Source: Bdellovibrio bacteriovorus W (GTDB lineage: Bacteria; Bdellovibrionota; Bdellovibrionia; Bdellovibrionales; Bdellovibrionaceae). From it: DNA of 64,000 nucleotides. The first letter of the stretch is position 1. Every line of letters begins with the position of its first letter. A program made the position numbers and the translations under genes. Location: the NCBI GenBank assembly GCA_000525675.1, contig CP002190.1, forward strand, positions 806,001 through 870,000. Direction: 5' to 3'. A model generated the notes under the pieces. It was given only the letters and a program-made list of their open reading frames with translations. It made no database searches and was not told the origin of the DNA. Below, piece by piece: positions 1 through 8,787 of the stretch.

Positions 1-2317
1 TGCGCACATAAAGACGTTTGAAGTCCTTTGCCGAGCGAATTTGATTTTCTTTGATCTTAAAGCGTATGTCATAGCGGCGCCCATCGGCAGTGTAGCGGCC
101 TTGGCGAAGACCCCCTACGCCAGCAGCTAGAACTTGACCCACGTCCTCAACAGAAACACCCCTGTCCGCCATGGCTTGACGATTTGGAGTGAGTACGAGT
201 TCAGGGATTCCAGTTCTAAAATCAGTATCAAGATCGACAGCTAGATTTTCTTCTTCAAGGCGCTTCATAAGTTCTTCGGATTTTTCTAAAAGAACTTTTA
301 AGTCAGGTCCCCGTAAGTTCACAGCTAGGGGATTTTGACGACCCGAAGAAAGATTGCGTGAGGAGATGTCACGCATTGTAACGCGAATTCCCTTAACGGC
401 TTTGAATTCTTCGCGCAAGTCAGCCATGACTTGAGTGTGAGTTTTCTCTCTCTTAGATCGATCTACTAGTGTGACAGGCATGAAAACCTGATTCACGTTA
501 GAGCCTCCACCGCCGCCCCCCACAGAGACGAAGAAGCCTAGAATATCTTTGTTCTTAGCAAGAATCGCTTCCAGTTCAGCAGCTCTATTGCTGGTGATCT
601 CTAAAGATGTGCCTGGGGGAGTTTGCGCACTTAAGATTATTAAATTTTGGTCCTGTGCCGGGACGAATTCTTGGCGAACTTTTGCGATAAGTAATAAAGA
701 AACGCCAAAGAAAACTAACGAAGAAAGCACGATGAGATATTTCCATCTCAGTGTTTTTAGTAAAACCCATTGATAGGCATGGGCAAGTTTTTCAAAGGTT
801 TCATCTAAGAATCTTTCTAAACGAGAGATCTCGGGTTCACTGCTGAGGAAGGCCGCCGCTCGCATCGGAGTGATTGTTACGGCTTCTAAAAGAGACAGCA
901 TTACCGCCGCACTCATAGTCACACCAAATTGGAAAAAGAATTTTCCGATGATGCCATCCATGAAGATAACCGGTAAGAAGACGGCCACAACGGCTAGAGT
1001 TGCAGCAACAGCCGCCGGTAAAACCTCTTTGGCTCCATCGGAGGCAGCTTTAGCTGAGCCCTTCCCCATGCGATAGTGGCGCACGATATTTTCCAAGAGC
1101 ATAATTGCATCATCGACAACAATCGAAATTGAAAGAGTCAGTGCCAAAAGTGTAAAAAGATTTAGAGAGAAACCAGAGAAGTAAAGTATCGTGAACGTGC
1201 CCACGATAGAGGTAGGGATCGAGAAAAGAATGTTAACGGCTGCCTGAATGCTTCCTAAGAAAAGAAAACACACAAGAATGGTAATAAGAGCCGCTACCCA
1301 AAGTTTCTCAATGGTCAAACCGACGGTAGCTTCTGTGGAGCGTGTGTAGTCGACGTTCACGCGATAGTCGAAGCCCTCGGGGAATCTATCTTTGAGCTCA
1401 GCCATCTTATTAAGAACAGTGTTGGCAACGACGACCTCATTGGTTCCGCGTTGTTTGCGAATCATCATCGCGACAGCTTGTTGGCCATCGACACGAGCCA
1501 CGCGGCGAATATCAGAAAGGCCGTCTTCTACAGTTGCAACATCGCGGATATAGATTTCACGGTCGTGAATTCGTTGGCCTCCACGGCGTAAGATTTGAAT
1601 ATTTTTAACTTCATCAACACTTGTGGCCTCACCCAACCAGCGCACACGAAGCTCGCGACCTTTTTCGGTAAATTGACCTGCGGCACTTTCTAAGTGTTGA
1701 GTGTTAATTGCGCTGACGACGTCACTGATTGTGAGATAGTGATCTTCTAGTTTTTTAGTATCCACCCAAATGCGAAGATTGCGTTGGCTGAATCCCGCAA
1801 TACTCACTTCACCGACATCAGGGAGGAAACGCAGTTGATCCAAAAGATAATTCTCTGTCCAATTCAGCATCTCGCGAAGAGGGGCTTTGCCGTAAACAGA
1901 GATAATGATGATGGGATCTTCTTCGGGATTTTGCTTACGAATTGTTGGAGGGTCCACTCCAGGAGGCATGCGCATACGACCAAGGGCTGTTTGCACCTCT
2001 TGAAGGACTACGTCGACATTTCGATTGATATCAAATTCGAGAGTGACAGTTCCAGACCCTTGTCTGGCTGAGGAGCGCATTTCTTTAATGCCCTCGATGG
2101 CAAGAAGACGTTCCTCGATAGGGTCGATGAGCTCGGCCTCGACGACTTCAGGGGCTGCACCTTCGTAGGTGACAGAAGCGCTGACTACGGGGAAGTCCAC
2201 ATCGGGAAGTTGACTGATGCCCATGCGGTTCATGGTGATGGCCCCAAAAAGGATCAAGGCAAACATGAGGATCCAAGCAAATACAGGGCGGCGAATAGAG
2301 AGGTCTATGAGGTTCAT
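1..2317 (-). CDS. RND efflux transporter, inner-membrane pump (3' end cut by window)
   Basis: About 772 codons are present, read leftwards off the window edge. The protein begins MNLIDLSIRRPVFAW, the usual start of HAE1/AcrB-type pumps: a cytoplasmic amphipathic stretch and then TM1. A large periplasmic porter domain follows, then a TM block containing VVDDAI, the paired aspartates of the TM4 proton relay. The second porter half begins before the cut. The family exports drugs or other amphiphiles through a membrane fusion protein and an outer-membrane channel using the proton gradient; the substrate cannot be read here. An AAGGA site lies just upstream of the ATG. A small cytochrome gene lies 66 bases upstream on the same strand. 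The membrane fusion protein is not in the window and may lie beyond the left edge or elsewhere. Confidence 0.93.
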   Translation of the reverse strand, partial: MNLIDLSIRRPVFAWILMFALILFGAITMNRMGISQLPDVDFPVVSASVTYEGAAPEVVEAELIDPIEERLLAIEGIKEMRSSARQGSGTVTLEFDINRNVDVVLQEVQTALGRMRMPPGVDPPTIRKQNPEEDPIIIISVYGKAPLREMLNWTENYLLDQLRFLPDVGEVSIAGFSQRNLRIWVDTKKLEDHYLTISDVVSAINTQHLESAAGQFTEKGRELRVRWLGEATSVDEVKNIQILRRGGQRIHDREIYIRDVATVEDGLSDIRRVARVDGQQAVAMMIRKQRGTNEVVVANTVLNKMAELKDRFPEGFDYRVNVDYTRSTEATVGLTIEKLWVAALITILVCFLFLGSIQAAVNILFSIPTSIVGTFTILYFSGFSLNLFTLLALTLSISIVVDDAIMLLENIVRHYRMGKGSAKAASDGAKEVLPAAVAATLAVVAVFLPVIFMDGIIGKFFFQFGVTMSAAVMLSLLEAVTITPMRAAAFLSSEPEISRLERFLDETFEKLAHAYQWVLLKTLRWKYLIVLSSLVFFGVSLLLIAKVRQEFVPAQDQNLIILSAQTPPGTSLEITSNRAAELEAILAKNKDILGFFVSVGGGGGGSNVNQVFMPVTLVDRSKREKTHTQVMADLREEFKAVKGIRVTMRDISSRNLSSGRQNPLAVNLRGPDLKVLLEKSEELMKRLEEENLAVDLDTDFRTGIPELVLTPNRQAMADRGVSVEDVGQVLAAGVGGLRQGRYTADGRRYDIRFKIKENQIRSAKDFKRLYVR

Positions 2318-2383
2318 TCCGGTCCTTTCTTAAGCGGCTCTTTAGACGGAATACCGGCAGTAAAGGTTCAAATCAGAGGGAAA

Positions 2384-2737
2384 TTATTGCGCTTTGTTTG
2401 CCAAAGGCTCTTTGAAATCAGGAGTCAGTTTTCCGCGATGACACATATAGCACGTCGCTTGAGGGCCTTTTTTGCCGTCAAAACCATTTTCCCGTAACAT
2501 CTGAGTGAGCTTCATGTGCTCTTTTGAAACTTTATAAGTCTTTTTAGAGTCATCTTTAAAATTTTGGACTTTATGGCACTCGGTGCAGGTCACACCTAAC
2601 TCTCGCGAAATTGTAATCATCTCTTCGCGGATTTTTTCCTCGGTAGTTACAAACTGTGTAACGGACTGAGCGGATAAAACCACAGGGAAGATCAAAAATA
2701 GAGAAAGAATGCTAAACCATTTTGAAGCGCGCTGCAT
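2384..2737 (-). CDS. Small exported dihaem c-type cytochrome
   Basis: The 117-residue protein has a signal peptide (MQRASKWFSILSLFLIF, cleavage near AQS) and two haem-c motifs, CTECH and CYMCH, so it should be a periplasmic electron carrier. The spacing and surrounding residues resemble the cytochrome subunit family of photosynthetic reaction centres, which has many small non-photosynthetic relatives; this family assignment is from memory. I chose the ATG at 2737 because it starts directly at the signal peptide. An in-frame TTG at 2773 would add 12 residues and has no well-spaced ribosome site. It is read towards the RND pump 66 bases downstream and may be co-transcribed with it. Its redox partner is unknown. 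Confidence 0.8.
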   Translation of the reverse strand: MQRASKWFSILSLFLIFPVVLSAQSVTQFVTTEEKIREEMITISRELGVTCTECHKVQNFKDDSKKTYKVSKEHMKLTQMLRENGFDGKKGPQATCYMCHRGKLTPDFKEPLANKAQ

Positions 2738-2852
2738 AAAGATAGCTTCTCTCAAGGCCCCTCCAGAGATCAAGTAAGACCCTCGATTCCTTGACTGGTT
2801 CTAGACCCAAGTGTAACCATGAGTACTATCTTTTTCTTTAACCGGAGCCAGT

Positions 2853-4187
2853 ATGAAAATTAAGCATTGTGAGGATTTAAACACTCTAGTTTCTCTCAGT
2901 AAACGTCGCGGATTTGTATTTCAATCGAGTGAAATCTATGGCGGCCTTGCAAGTTGCTGGGATTACGGTCCTCTAGGTTCATTGATGAAGTTAAACATCA
3001 AACGCGTTTGGTGGCAGGCGATGACTCGCAGACCAGAGATCGTAGGTATTGATGCTGCTATTTTGATGCACCCTATGGTTTGGAAAGCTTCTGGCCATAT
3101 TGATGGATTCAGTGATCCATTGGTTGATTGTAAAGAGTGTAAAACTCGTTTTAGAGCTGATAACACAGATTCTTATATCAACGAGAAGAAGTGTCCAAAT
3201 TGCGGCAGCAAGAATTTATCTGAAGAGCGTAACTTCAATTTGATGTTTAAGACTCACATGGGTCCTCTTGAAGATACGGGCAGTGTGATCTATCTACGTC
3301 CAGAGACGGCGCAAGGTCATTTTGTTAACTATCAAAACTGTCAACAGTCAGCTCGCTTAAAGATTCCATTTGGAATTGCCGCGATCGGGAAGTCTTTCCG
3401 TAATGAGATCACTCCAGGGAACTTCATTTTCAGAACTCGCGAGTTTGAACAAATGGAAATGCAGTACTTTGTAAAACCTGGAACGGATGAAGGCTTCTAC
3501 GACCAGTGGAAAGATCGTCGTATGGCTTTCTATACGAAGTATGGAATTAAAGCTGAGAATCTTCGTTACAAAGATCATGATAAATTGGCTCACTATGCAA
3601 AAGCAGCGGTGGACATTGAATACAACTTCCCAATGGGATTCTCTGAGTTAGAGGGGATTCATAATCGCTCTGACTTTGACTTAGCAAATCACATGAAATT
3701 CTCTGGTAAAAACTTAGAGTATTTCGACGAAGCATCTAAAGAAAAATTCATTCCGTTTGTTGTTGAAACAGCGGTGGGTTGTGATCGTTTGTTCCTAGCG
3801 TTCTTAACGGATGCTTACCGCGAAGAAATCACAACGGATGCTGAAGGGAAAGAAGACGTACGCGTTGTCCTTGGCTTCCATCCTGAAATTGCTCCCTATA
3901 AAGTGGCTATTTTGCCTCTTTCTAAAAAAGAAGAGTTAACTTCAGTGGCGGCAAAATTGCGCGATCAGTTGGCAGAAGACTTTGATGTGACTTATGACGA
4001 AGCACAATCCATTGGTAAGCGTTACCGTCGTCAAGATGAGATTGGAACTCCGTTCTGTGTGACTGTGGATTTTGATACAGCAAATGATGGAGCAGTAACA
4101 GTTCGTCATCGTGATAATATGACTCAAGAAAGAATTGCGATGAAAGACCTCAATGCCTATATCGCTATGAAGATGAAGTCGTTCTAG
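2853..4187 (+). CDS. glyS: Glycyl-tRNA synthetase (single-chain, homodimeric type)
   Basis: This class II synthetase charges tRNA-Gly with glycine in the cytoplasm. The 444-residue protein starts [20 protein letters not shown] and carries a zinc-like cysteine insert (CKECKTRF followed by [10 protein letters not shown]). It has the class II motif region [25 protein letters not shown] and a C-terminal anticodon-binding domain. Length and layout match the bacterial alpha2 enzyme rather than the alpha2-beta2 form. The ATG has GGAG about 9 bases upstream. It is divergent from the cytochrome gene (115 bases between them) and is closed by a strong terminator. Confidence 0.97.
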   Translation: MKIKHCEDLNTLVSLSKRRGFVFQSSEIYGGLASCWDYGPLGSLMKLNIKRVWWQAMTRRPEIVGIDAAILMHPMVWKASGHIDGFSDPLVDCKECKTRFRADNTDSYINEKKCPNCGSKNLSEERNFNLMFKTHMGPLEDTGSVIYLRPETAQGHFVNYQNCQQSARLKIPFGIAAIGKSFRNEITPGNFIFRTREFEQMEMQYFVKPGTDEGFYDQWKDRRMAFYTKYGIKAENLRYKDHDKLAHYAKAAVDIEYNFPMGFSELEGIHNRSDFDLANHMKFSGKNLEYFDEASKEKFIPFVVETAVGCDRLFLAFLTDAYREEITTDAEGKEDVRVVLGFHPEIAPYKVAILPLSKKEELTSVAAKLRDQLAEDFDVTYDEAQSIGKRYRRQDEIGTPFCVTVDFDTANDGAVTVRHRDNMTQERIAMKDLNAYIAMKMKSF

Positions 4188-4243
4188 ACTTCTTTGTTGG
4201 GTGGGCCTAGTCCCATGCCTAGAAAAAATCATGTTTTAGACTG

Positions 4244-4285
4244 AAAAAAGCGCCTCGTTTTCTCTAGAAACGGGGCGCTTTTTTT
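4244..4285 (+). terminator. Rho-independent terminator of glyS
   Basis: An A-rich side precedes the stem AAGCGCC(T)CGTTT / AAACG(G)GGCGCTT with a CTCTAG-centred loop. A run of seven T follows. Confidence 0.9.
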
Positions 4286-4616
4286 ATGGAAAAGTGAAGG
4301 CTGTCCTGAGGGGCGTCTGTGAGAAACTTTTGGGCCCGTTGTAAGTACTTGGAAAGTATAAACAAATGTCGTTTCCTTCACTAAACTGACTAGTGTAGGG
4401 GCTCTATAACTCGACGCACGCAAGGGCCTAATATTTCATTGATATTAGATACTTAGCGGTGTTCTATTAGAGGAAACTTATTTGAAACTCCCTGTGTTTT
4501 GTCGTTCGATGCTTGGGTGCAAGGTTCTTAGCCAATTACCCAAGAAGGCGCAGATCAAGGACTTTGAATGAGCCTTAAGCTTATATCCAAAACTTTACTT
4601 TTCTGGAGGGAGACTT
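4286..4616. other. Intergenic leader upstream of ppdK
   Basis: These 331 bases contain no convincing gene. There are two short inverted repeats: CACTA-N7-TAGTG at 4379-4395 and CTAATAT-N7-ATATTAG at 4428-4448. A TATAAA-like hexamer at 4357 has no good -35 partner. The long leader could carry regulation of ppdK, but no known riboswitch is recognisable. Confidence 0.4.
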
Positions 4617-7331
4617 ATGCACCAGAACGTAAACGCAGAAAATAAATCATCTTCAACATTAACAAAACCAAGCAAGTTTGTTTATTTCTTTGCTGCCGGA
4701 GAATCAGAAGGCAATGCAGGGATGAAGAACATTCTTGGCGGAAAAGGTGCTAACCTTGCAGAAATGACTGCCTTAGGTATCCCAGTTCCTCCGGGCTTTA
4801 CTATCTCTACAGAAATCTGCACGCATTTTTCTGAAGCCGGTGGGGTTCTACCTGAGTGGGTGCTTCCTGCAGTAAAAGACGCCATGGTTAAAGTAGAAAC
4901 AAAGATGGGTAAAAAGTTCGGCGATCTAAAAGATCCTTTATTGGTATCAGTTCGCTCGGGCGCACGTGCTTCAATGCCAGGCATGATGGACACGATCTTG
5001 AATCTTGGTTTGAATGATCAAACAGTTGAAGGTCTTGCAACATCTTCTAGCAATCCGCGCTTTGCATGGGATTCATATCGTCGCTTCATTCAGATGTATT
5101 CTGGAGTAGTGATGGGGATGAATGGTTCTCTTCTTGATGTGATTTTGGAAGATCTTAAAGAAGAAAAAAAATATAAAGCCGACACTGAAATGCAAGTTGA
5201 AGATCTTAAGTTTTTGGTCAAGCGATTCAAAGACCTCGTTCATCAAACAACAGGTAAGGCGTTCCCGACAGATCCTTGGGAACAACTTTGGGGAGCTGTT
5301 TCAGCGGTATTCAAATCTTGGAACACTCCGCGTGCGATCACTTACCGTGAGCTGCATAACATCCCTGCAAGCTGGGGAACAGCGGTGAATGTCCAAGCCA
5401 TGGTGTTTGGAAATATGGGCGATGATTCAGCAACGGGAGTTGCCTTTACTCGTAATCCATCAACAGGAGAAAAGGCATTCTTCGGTGAGTTCTTGATCAA
5501 TGCTCAAGGTGAAGACGTTGTTGCGGGAATTCGTACGCCACAGCCAATTACTAAAGAAGCAGCTGGTTTAGCAGGAGTGCAATCACTTGAAGAAGCGATG
5601 CCTGTTGCTTACGGTCAGCTCGTTGATATTTATAAAAAACTAGAGTCGCATTATCGTGATATGCAAGATATCGAATTCACAATTGAGAAAAACAAATTGT
5701 GGATGCTACAAACTCGTAACGGTAAAAGAACAGCAGCGGCAGCATTAAAAATTGCCTGTGACATGATCGATGAAAAGTTGATCTCTGAGGAAGATGCAAT
5801 TTTAAGACTTGATCCTGCGGCTCTTGATCAGCTTCTACATCCGACTCTAGATCCAAAGGCGAAAAAGACTTTATTGGCAAAAGGTTTACCAGCCTCTCCA
5901 GGTGGGGTGAATGGTCAAATCGTGTTTTCTTCTGAAGAAGCAGTTCTTTGGAAAGAACAAGGCAAGAAAGTCATCCTTGTACGCATTGAAACATCTCCTG
6001 AAGACATTGCGGGGATGGTGGCATCTCAAGGTATCTTTACAACTCGTGGTGGTATGACATCTCACGCGGCTGTTGTTGCGCGTGGTATGGGTAAATGCTG
6101 TGTAGCAGGTTGTGGTGAAGCTGAAGTTGACTATCGCAACGAGACTTTAAAAGTTCGTGGATATGTTCTTAAAAAAGGTGATGTGATCACTTTGGATGGT
6201 TCCACTGGAGAAGTTTTCTTAGGAGAAGTTCAAACCATTGAACCACAGTTGGATGGAAACTTTGCGCGCATCATGAAAGTTGCCGATGGTATTCGTCGTC
6301 TCGGAGTAAGAACGAATGCCGACACTCCGAAGGATGCAGCTCTTGCTGTGAACTTTGGTGCTGAGGGAATTGGTCTTTGCCGTACAGAGCATATGTTCTT
6401 TGGCCCAGATCGTATCGATGCTGTTCGCGAAATGATTATCGCGGATAATAAATCTGAGCGTGAAAAAGCTTTAGCAAAACTTTTACCGATTCAAAGACAA
6501 GACTTCTATGACCTATTTAAGATCATGGATGGATTGCCAGTAACGATTCGTCTTTTAGATCCACCTTTGCATGAGTTTGTTCCTCACACAGATGAAGAAA
6601 CAAAAGAACTAGCAGCTCGTATCAATGTGGATTTTGAAAAGCTTCGTCATAAGATTCAATCTCTTCACGAGTTCAATCCTATGTTAGGACATCGTGGATG
6701 TCGTTTAGCGATCACTTATCCTGAAATCTATATGATGCAGGCAAGAGCTATTGCTGAGGCAGTTTGTAAATTGGTTTCTGAAGGTAAAACTTTAGTGCCA
6801 GAAATTATGATTCCACTTGTTGCTACAGATAAGGAATTAGAAATTCTTCGTCACCTAACAATTGCTGAAGTTGAAAAAGTTCAAAAAGAAAAAGGTGCGA
6901 CGTTTAAGTATCTTGTCGGAACTATGATCGAACTTCCGCGCGCAGCTCTAACGGCTGATGCCATTGCTGAACACGCAGATTTCTTTAGCTTCGGAACGAA
7001 TGATATGACTCAAACTGCATTGGGACTATCTCGTGATGACTCAGGCCGCTTCTTAGGCTCGTATGTATCTTCTGGTATCTTGGCAAGAGATCCATTCATG
7101 TCGATTGATCAAGCCGGAGTAGGAGCTCTTGTGAGAATGGGAACTGATCTTGGTCGTCGTGCAAAACCTGATTTAAAAGTCGGCGTTTGCGGCGAGCATG
7201 GTGGTGATCCTGATTCCATCGAGTTCTTCCACAAGGTGGGTTTGGATTACGTATCTTGTTCTCCATTCCGTGTGCCGATTGCGAGATTGGCGGCGGCGAG
7301 AGCGGCCCTACAAGGCAAAAAACTTCACTAA
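4617..7331 (+). CDS. ppdK: Pyruvate, phosphate dikinase
   Basis: The enzyme interconverts pyruvate, ATP and phosphate with phosphoenolpyruvate, AMP and pyrophosphate, linking glycolysis and gluconeogenesis. The 904 residues match the family length. The order is the N-terminal nucleotide-binding domain (GGKGANLAEM near residue 42), the swivelling phosphohistidine domain with GGMTSHAAVVARG (catalytic His483), and the C-terminal TIM barrel ending with GVCGEHGGDPDSIEF. The start has a strong GGAGGGA site. It is apparently a single-gene unit, with glyS's terminator in front. Two nested-palindrome repeats lie directly behind the stop, and a hairpin terminator sits further down at 7678-7716. A predator living on prey amino acids could use it for gluconeogenesis (inference). 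Confidence 0.97.
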   Translation: MHQNVNAENKSSSTLTKPSKFVYFFAAGESEGNAGMKNILGGKGANLAEMTALGIPVPPGFTISTEICTHFSEAGGVLPEWVLPAVKDAMVKVETKMGKKFGDLKDPLLVSVRSGARASMPGMMDTILNLGLNDQTVEGLATSSSNPRFAWDSYRRFIQMYSGVVMGMNGSLLDVILEDLKEEKKYKADTEMQVEDLKFLVKRFKDLVHQTTGKAFPTDPWEQLWGAVSAVFKSWNTPRAITYRELHNIPASWGTAVNVQAMVFGNMGDDSATGVAFTRNPSTGEKAFFGEFLINAQGEDVVAGIRTPQPITKEAAGLAGVQSLEEAMPVAYGQLVDIYKKLESHYRDMQDIEFTIEKNKLWMLQTRNGKRTAAAALKIACDMIDEKLISEEDAILRLDPAALDQLLHPTLDPKAKKTLLAKGLPASPGGVNGQIVFSSEEAVLWKEQGKKVILVRIETSPEDIAGMVASQGIFTTRGGMTSHAAVVARGMGKCCVAGCGEAEVDYRNETLKVRGYVLKKGDVITLDGSTGEVFLGEVQTIEPQLDGNFARIMKVADGIRRLGVRTNADTPKDAALAVNFGAEGIGLCRTEHMFFGPDRIDAVREMIIADNKSEREKALAKLLPIQRQDFYDLFKIMDGLPVTIRLLDPPLHEFVPHTDEETKELAARINVDFEKLRHKIQSLHEFNPMLGHRGCRLAITYPEIYMMQARAIAEAVCKLVSEGKTLVPEIMIPLVATDKELEILRHLTIAEVEKVQKEKGATFKYLVGTMIELPRAALTADAIAEHADFFSFGTNDMTQTALGLSRDDSGRFLGSYVSSGILARDPFMSIDQAGVGALVRMGTDLGRRAKPDLKVGVCGEHGGDPDSIEFFHKVGLDYVSCSPFRVPIARLAAARAALQGKKLH

Positions 7332-7338
7332 GGCGGGC

Positions 7339-7459
7339 GGTTCGTGAAAAGGGCCTACCTGCTTTGTTGTCGGGCCTCGTCCTCACTTCGGCGTACTTTG
7401 AGTACGCCTGCGTTGCGGGCGAAGCCCTCCGCCGCGCATTCAGACCCTTTTGACGAACC
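7339..7459. repeat. Nested palindromic repeat, copy 1 (behind ppdK)
   Basis: This 121-base dyad is centred on 7399. The outer arms 7339-7353 and 7445-7459 (GGTTCGTGAAAAGGG / CCCTTTTGACGAACC) match at 14 of 15 positions. Middle arms GGGCCTCG / CGAAGCCC lie at 7372-7379 and 7420-7427. The core GGCGTACTTTGAGTACGCC is at 7390-7408. All three levels share one centre. It begins 7 bases after the ppdK stop. Confidence 0.85.
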
Positions 7460-7475
7460 TTGGGTTTGGGGTTTG

Positions 7476-7597
7476 CGAGGGTGAAAAGGGCTCATCTGAC
7501 TTCGTTGTCGGGCTCTGTCCTCTCTTCGGCGTACTTAGAGTACGCCTGCGTTGCGGGCAGAACCCTCCGCCTTGCATCTGAACCCTTTTGACCAACC
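7476..7597. repeat. Nested palindromic repeat, copy 2
   Basis: This is a diverged tandem copy of the preceding repeat, about 138 bases downstream. Its core GGCGTACTTAGAGTACGCC is at 7528-7546. The right outer arm CCCTTTTGACCAACC is at 7583-7597; the left arm keeps AAAAGGG at 7484-7490 but is otherwise more worn. Confidence 0.8.
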
Positions 7598-7677
7598 TTG
7601 GATTTTGGTTTGCGGAGTGAGGGGCCGAGGGCTTGGGGTGTTTTTAGTTATATAATATATAGATATGAATTGCGGGG

Positions 7678-7716
7678 AAGGGGACGGCTCGGTGAGAGCT
7701 GTCCCCTTTCTTTTTT
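7678..7716 (+). terminator. Rho-independent terminator behind ppdK repeats
   Basis: The stem GGGGACGGCTC / GAGCTGTCCCC has a GGTGA loop and is followed by TTTCTTTTTT. A TATAAT sequence sits at 7651-7656 just in front, so a very short independent transcript is possible but not shown. From here to the next start at 7901 I see only a small inverted repeat. Confidence 0.88.
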
Positions 7717-7840
7717 ACCCCATTGTGACAAATAGGAGCTTTCCCTAAATTGTCTCTGTCTAAAGTTTTATCAATTGAGCCTGTCTCAGGCTGAAACATG
7801 ACTCAAGCTAAGTTATTGAAATTGTGTTCTAAATGGCCTG

Positions 7841-7856
7841 TGCCAAGCACTTGGCA
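7841..7856. promoter_or_regulatory. Inverted repeat, possible operator
   Basis: TGCCAAG-CA-CTTGGCA is a perfect 7-base dyad 45 bases upstream of the lipoprotein start. No regulator can be named. Confidence 0.35.
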
Positions 7857-7900
7857 ACCCTCTTGCTCTTACAGTCTGGTAAGTGAAGGGAAATAGAAAT

Positions 7901-8386
7901 ATGAAAACACAAATATTAAAAAACATTTTCAAGGTTATCGCTCTAGGGATCATGACTCTAGGACTGGCAAACTGTAGTAAAGACAGTGGCGGTGGTTCTA
8001 GCAATAATCAGTATGTCATGCAAAATGGCATGTGTTATCGAATCGTCAATGGACAGTATCAGCAAGAGTACAACGCTTCTCTTTGCCATAACCATCAGTA
8101 TAGCAACGGCAATCAGTATGTCATGCAAAACGGAATGTGTTACCGAGTTCAAAACGGTCAGTACTACCAAGAGTTCAACACGTCACTTTGTTATAATAAC
8201 GGCGGTATTAACAACGGTCAGATCACTCAAGTTTGTACTGGTTATTACAATGATGGGCACTACGGAAATCAAGCGATTTGCACTCCAGGTGCAAATGGGA
8301 TTCAATACCAGGGGCAATACATAGTTATGAACTGCTCGGGGTACACTCTTTATAACCAACAAGGTCAGATCGTCCGCTGTCAGTAA
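7901..8386 (+). CDS. Lipoprotein with two internal repeats and Gln/Asn/Tyr-rich body
   Basis: The 161-residue protein has an N-terminal lipoprotein signal (IALGIMTLGLANC) with the acylated cysteine in LANC. The mature part carries two near-identical units of about 30 residues, each beginning NQYVMQNGMCYR and ending (N/F)xSLC(H/Y)N with two cysteines. A Tyr/Gln/Gly-rich tail follows with further cysteines (QVCTGYY, AICTPG, MNCSGY). I chose the ATG at 7901, with AAGGGA 9 bases upstream, over the in-frame GTG at 7883. It is flanked by terminators on both sides and therefore monocistronic. No known domain is recognised; a disulphide-bonded, low-complexity envelope protein is the most that can be said. 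Confidence 0.8.
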   Translation: MKTQILKNIFKVIALGIMTLGLANCSKDSGGGSSNNQYVMQNGMCYRIVNGQYQQEYNASLCHNHQYSNGNQYVMQNGMCYRVQNGQYYQEFNTSLCYNNGGINNGQITQVCTGYYNDGHYGNQAICTPGANGIQYQGQYIVMNCSGYTLYNQQGQIVRCQ

Positions 8387-8423
8387 GATAGAAACTGTTT
8401 CCCTCACATTCACTTAGTTACTC

Positions 8424-8465
8424 TACGCACCCTCTTTCCCCCGGAGGGTGCGTTTTCTTTTTTTG
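8424..8465 (+). terminator. Rho-independent terminator of the lipoprotein gene
   Basis: A perfect 9-base stem CGCACCCTC / GAGGGTGCG is followed by TTTTCTTTTTTT. Confidence 0.92.
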
Positions 8466-8787
8466 AAGTCGGTAGCGGCGGGCGGGAAGTTCGCCAGTTT
8501 CTGATGGTCATTTTTTCCAAAAGTTGGTTTACTCGAAAAATAGACTGATTTTAGGGTCCCTCCCAGATTGGAGGAAAACGAAGTCTTTCGTGCTGAAAGC
8601 TTAGGCATAAGTAAAATCTTAAAAAACGCACTGCAAAAAGAGGTCTTTTCCCTGCTTAAATATTGAGCTGATGCCTTCAATTTTGGAGGCTGTTGTTGAC
8701 ATACGACACAACTGCCGAGAGATTGAAATGGCCTAAAGTCTAGCTAGCTTTAAGTCTAGGTTTGGGCCGTATTCAGAGGGGAATGCC
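8466..8787. other. Intergenic region upstream of smc
   Basis: These 322 bases show no gene. A perfect -35-type hexamer TTGACA lies at 8696-8701, but the matching -10 position (GAGATT after 17 bases) is poor. The smc GTG start at 8788 has an AGAGGGG ribosome site. Confidence 0.4.

Noticed and set aside
7986-8324. Alternative plus-strand frame inside the lipoprotein gene
   Set aside because: Ser/Thr/Ile-rich translation with no known features. The main frame has a lipobox, repeats and a ribosome site.
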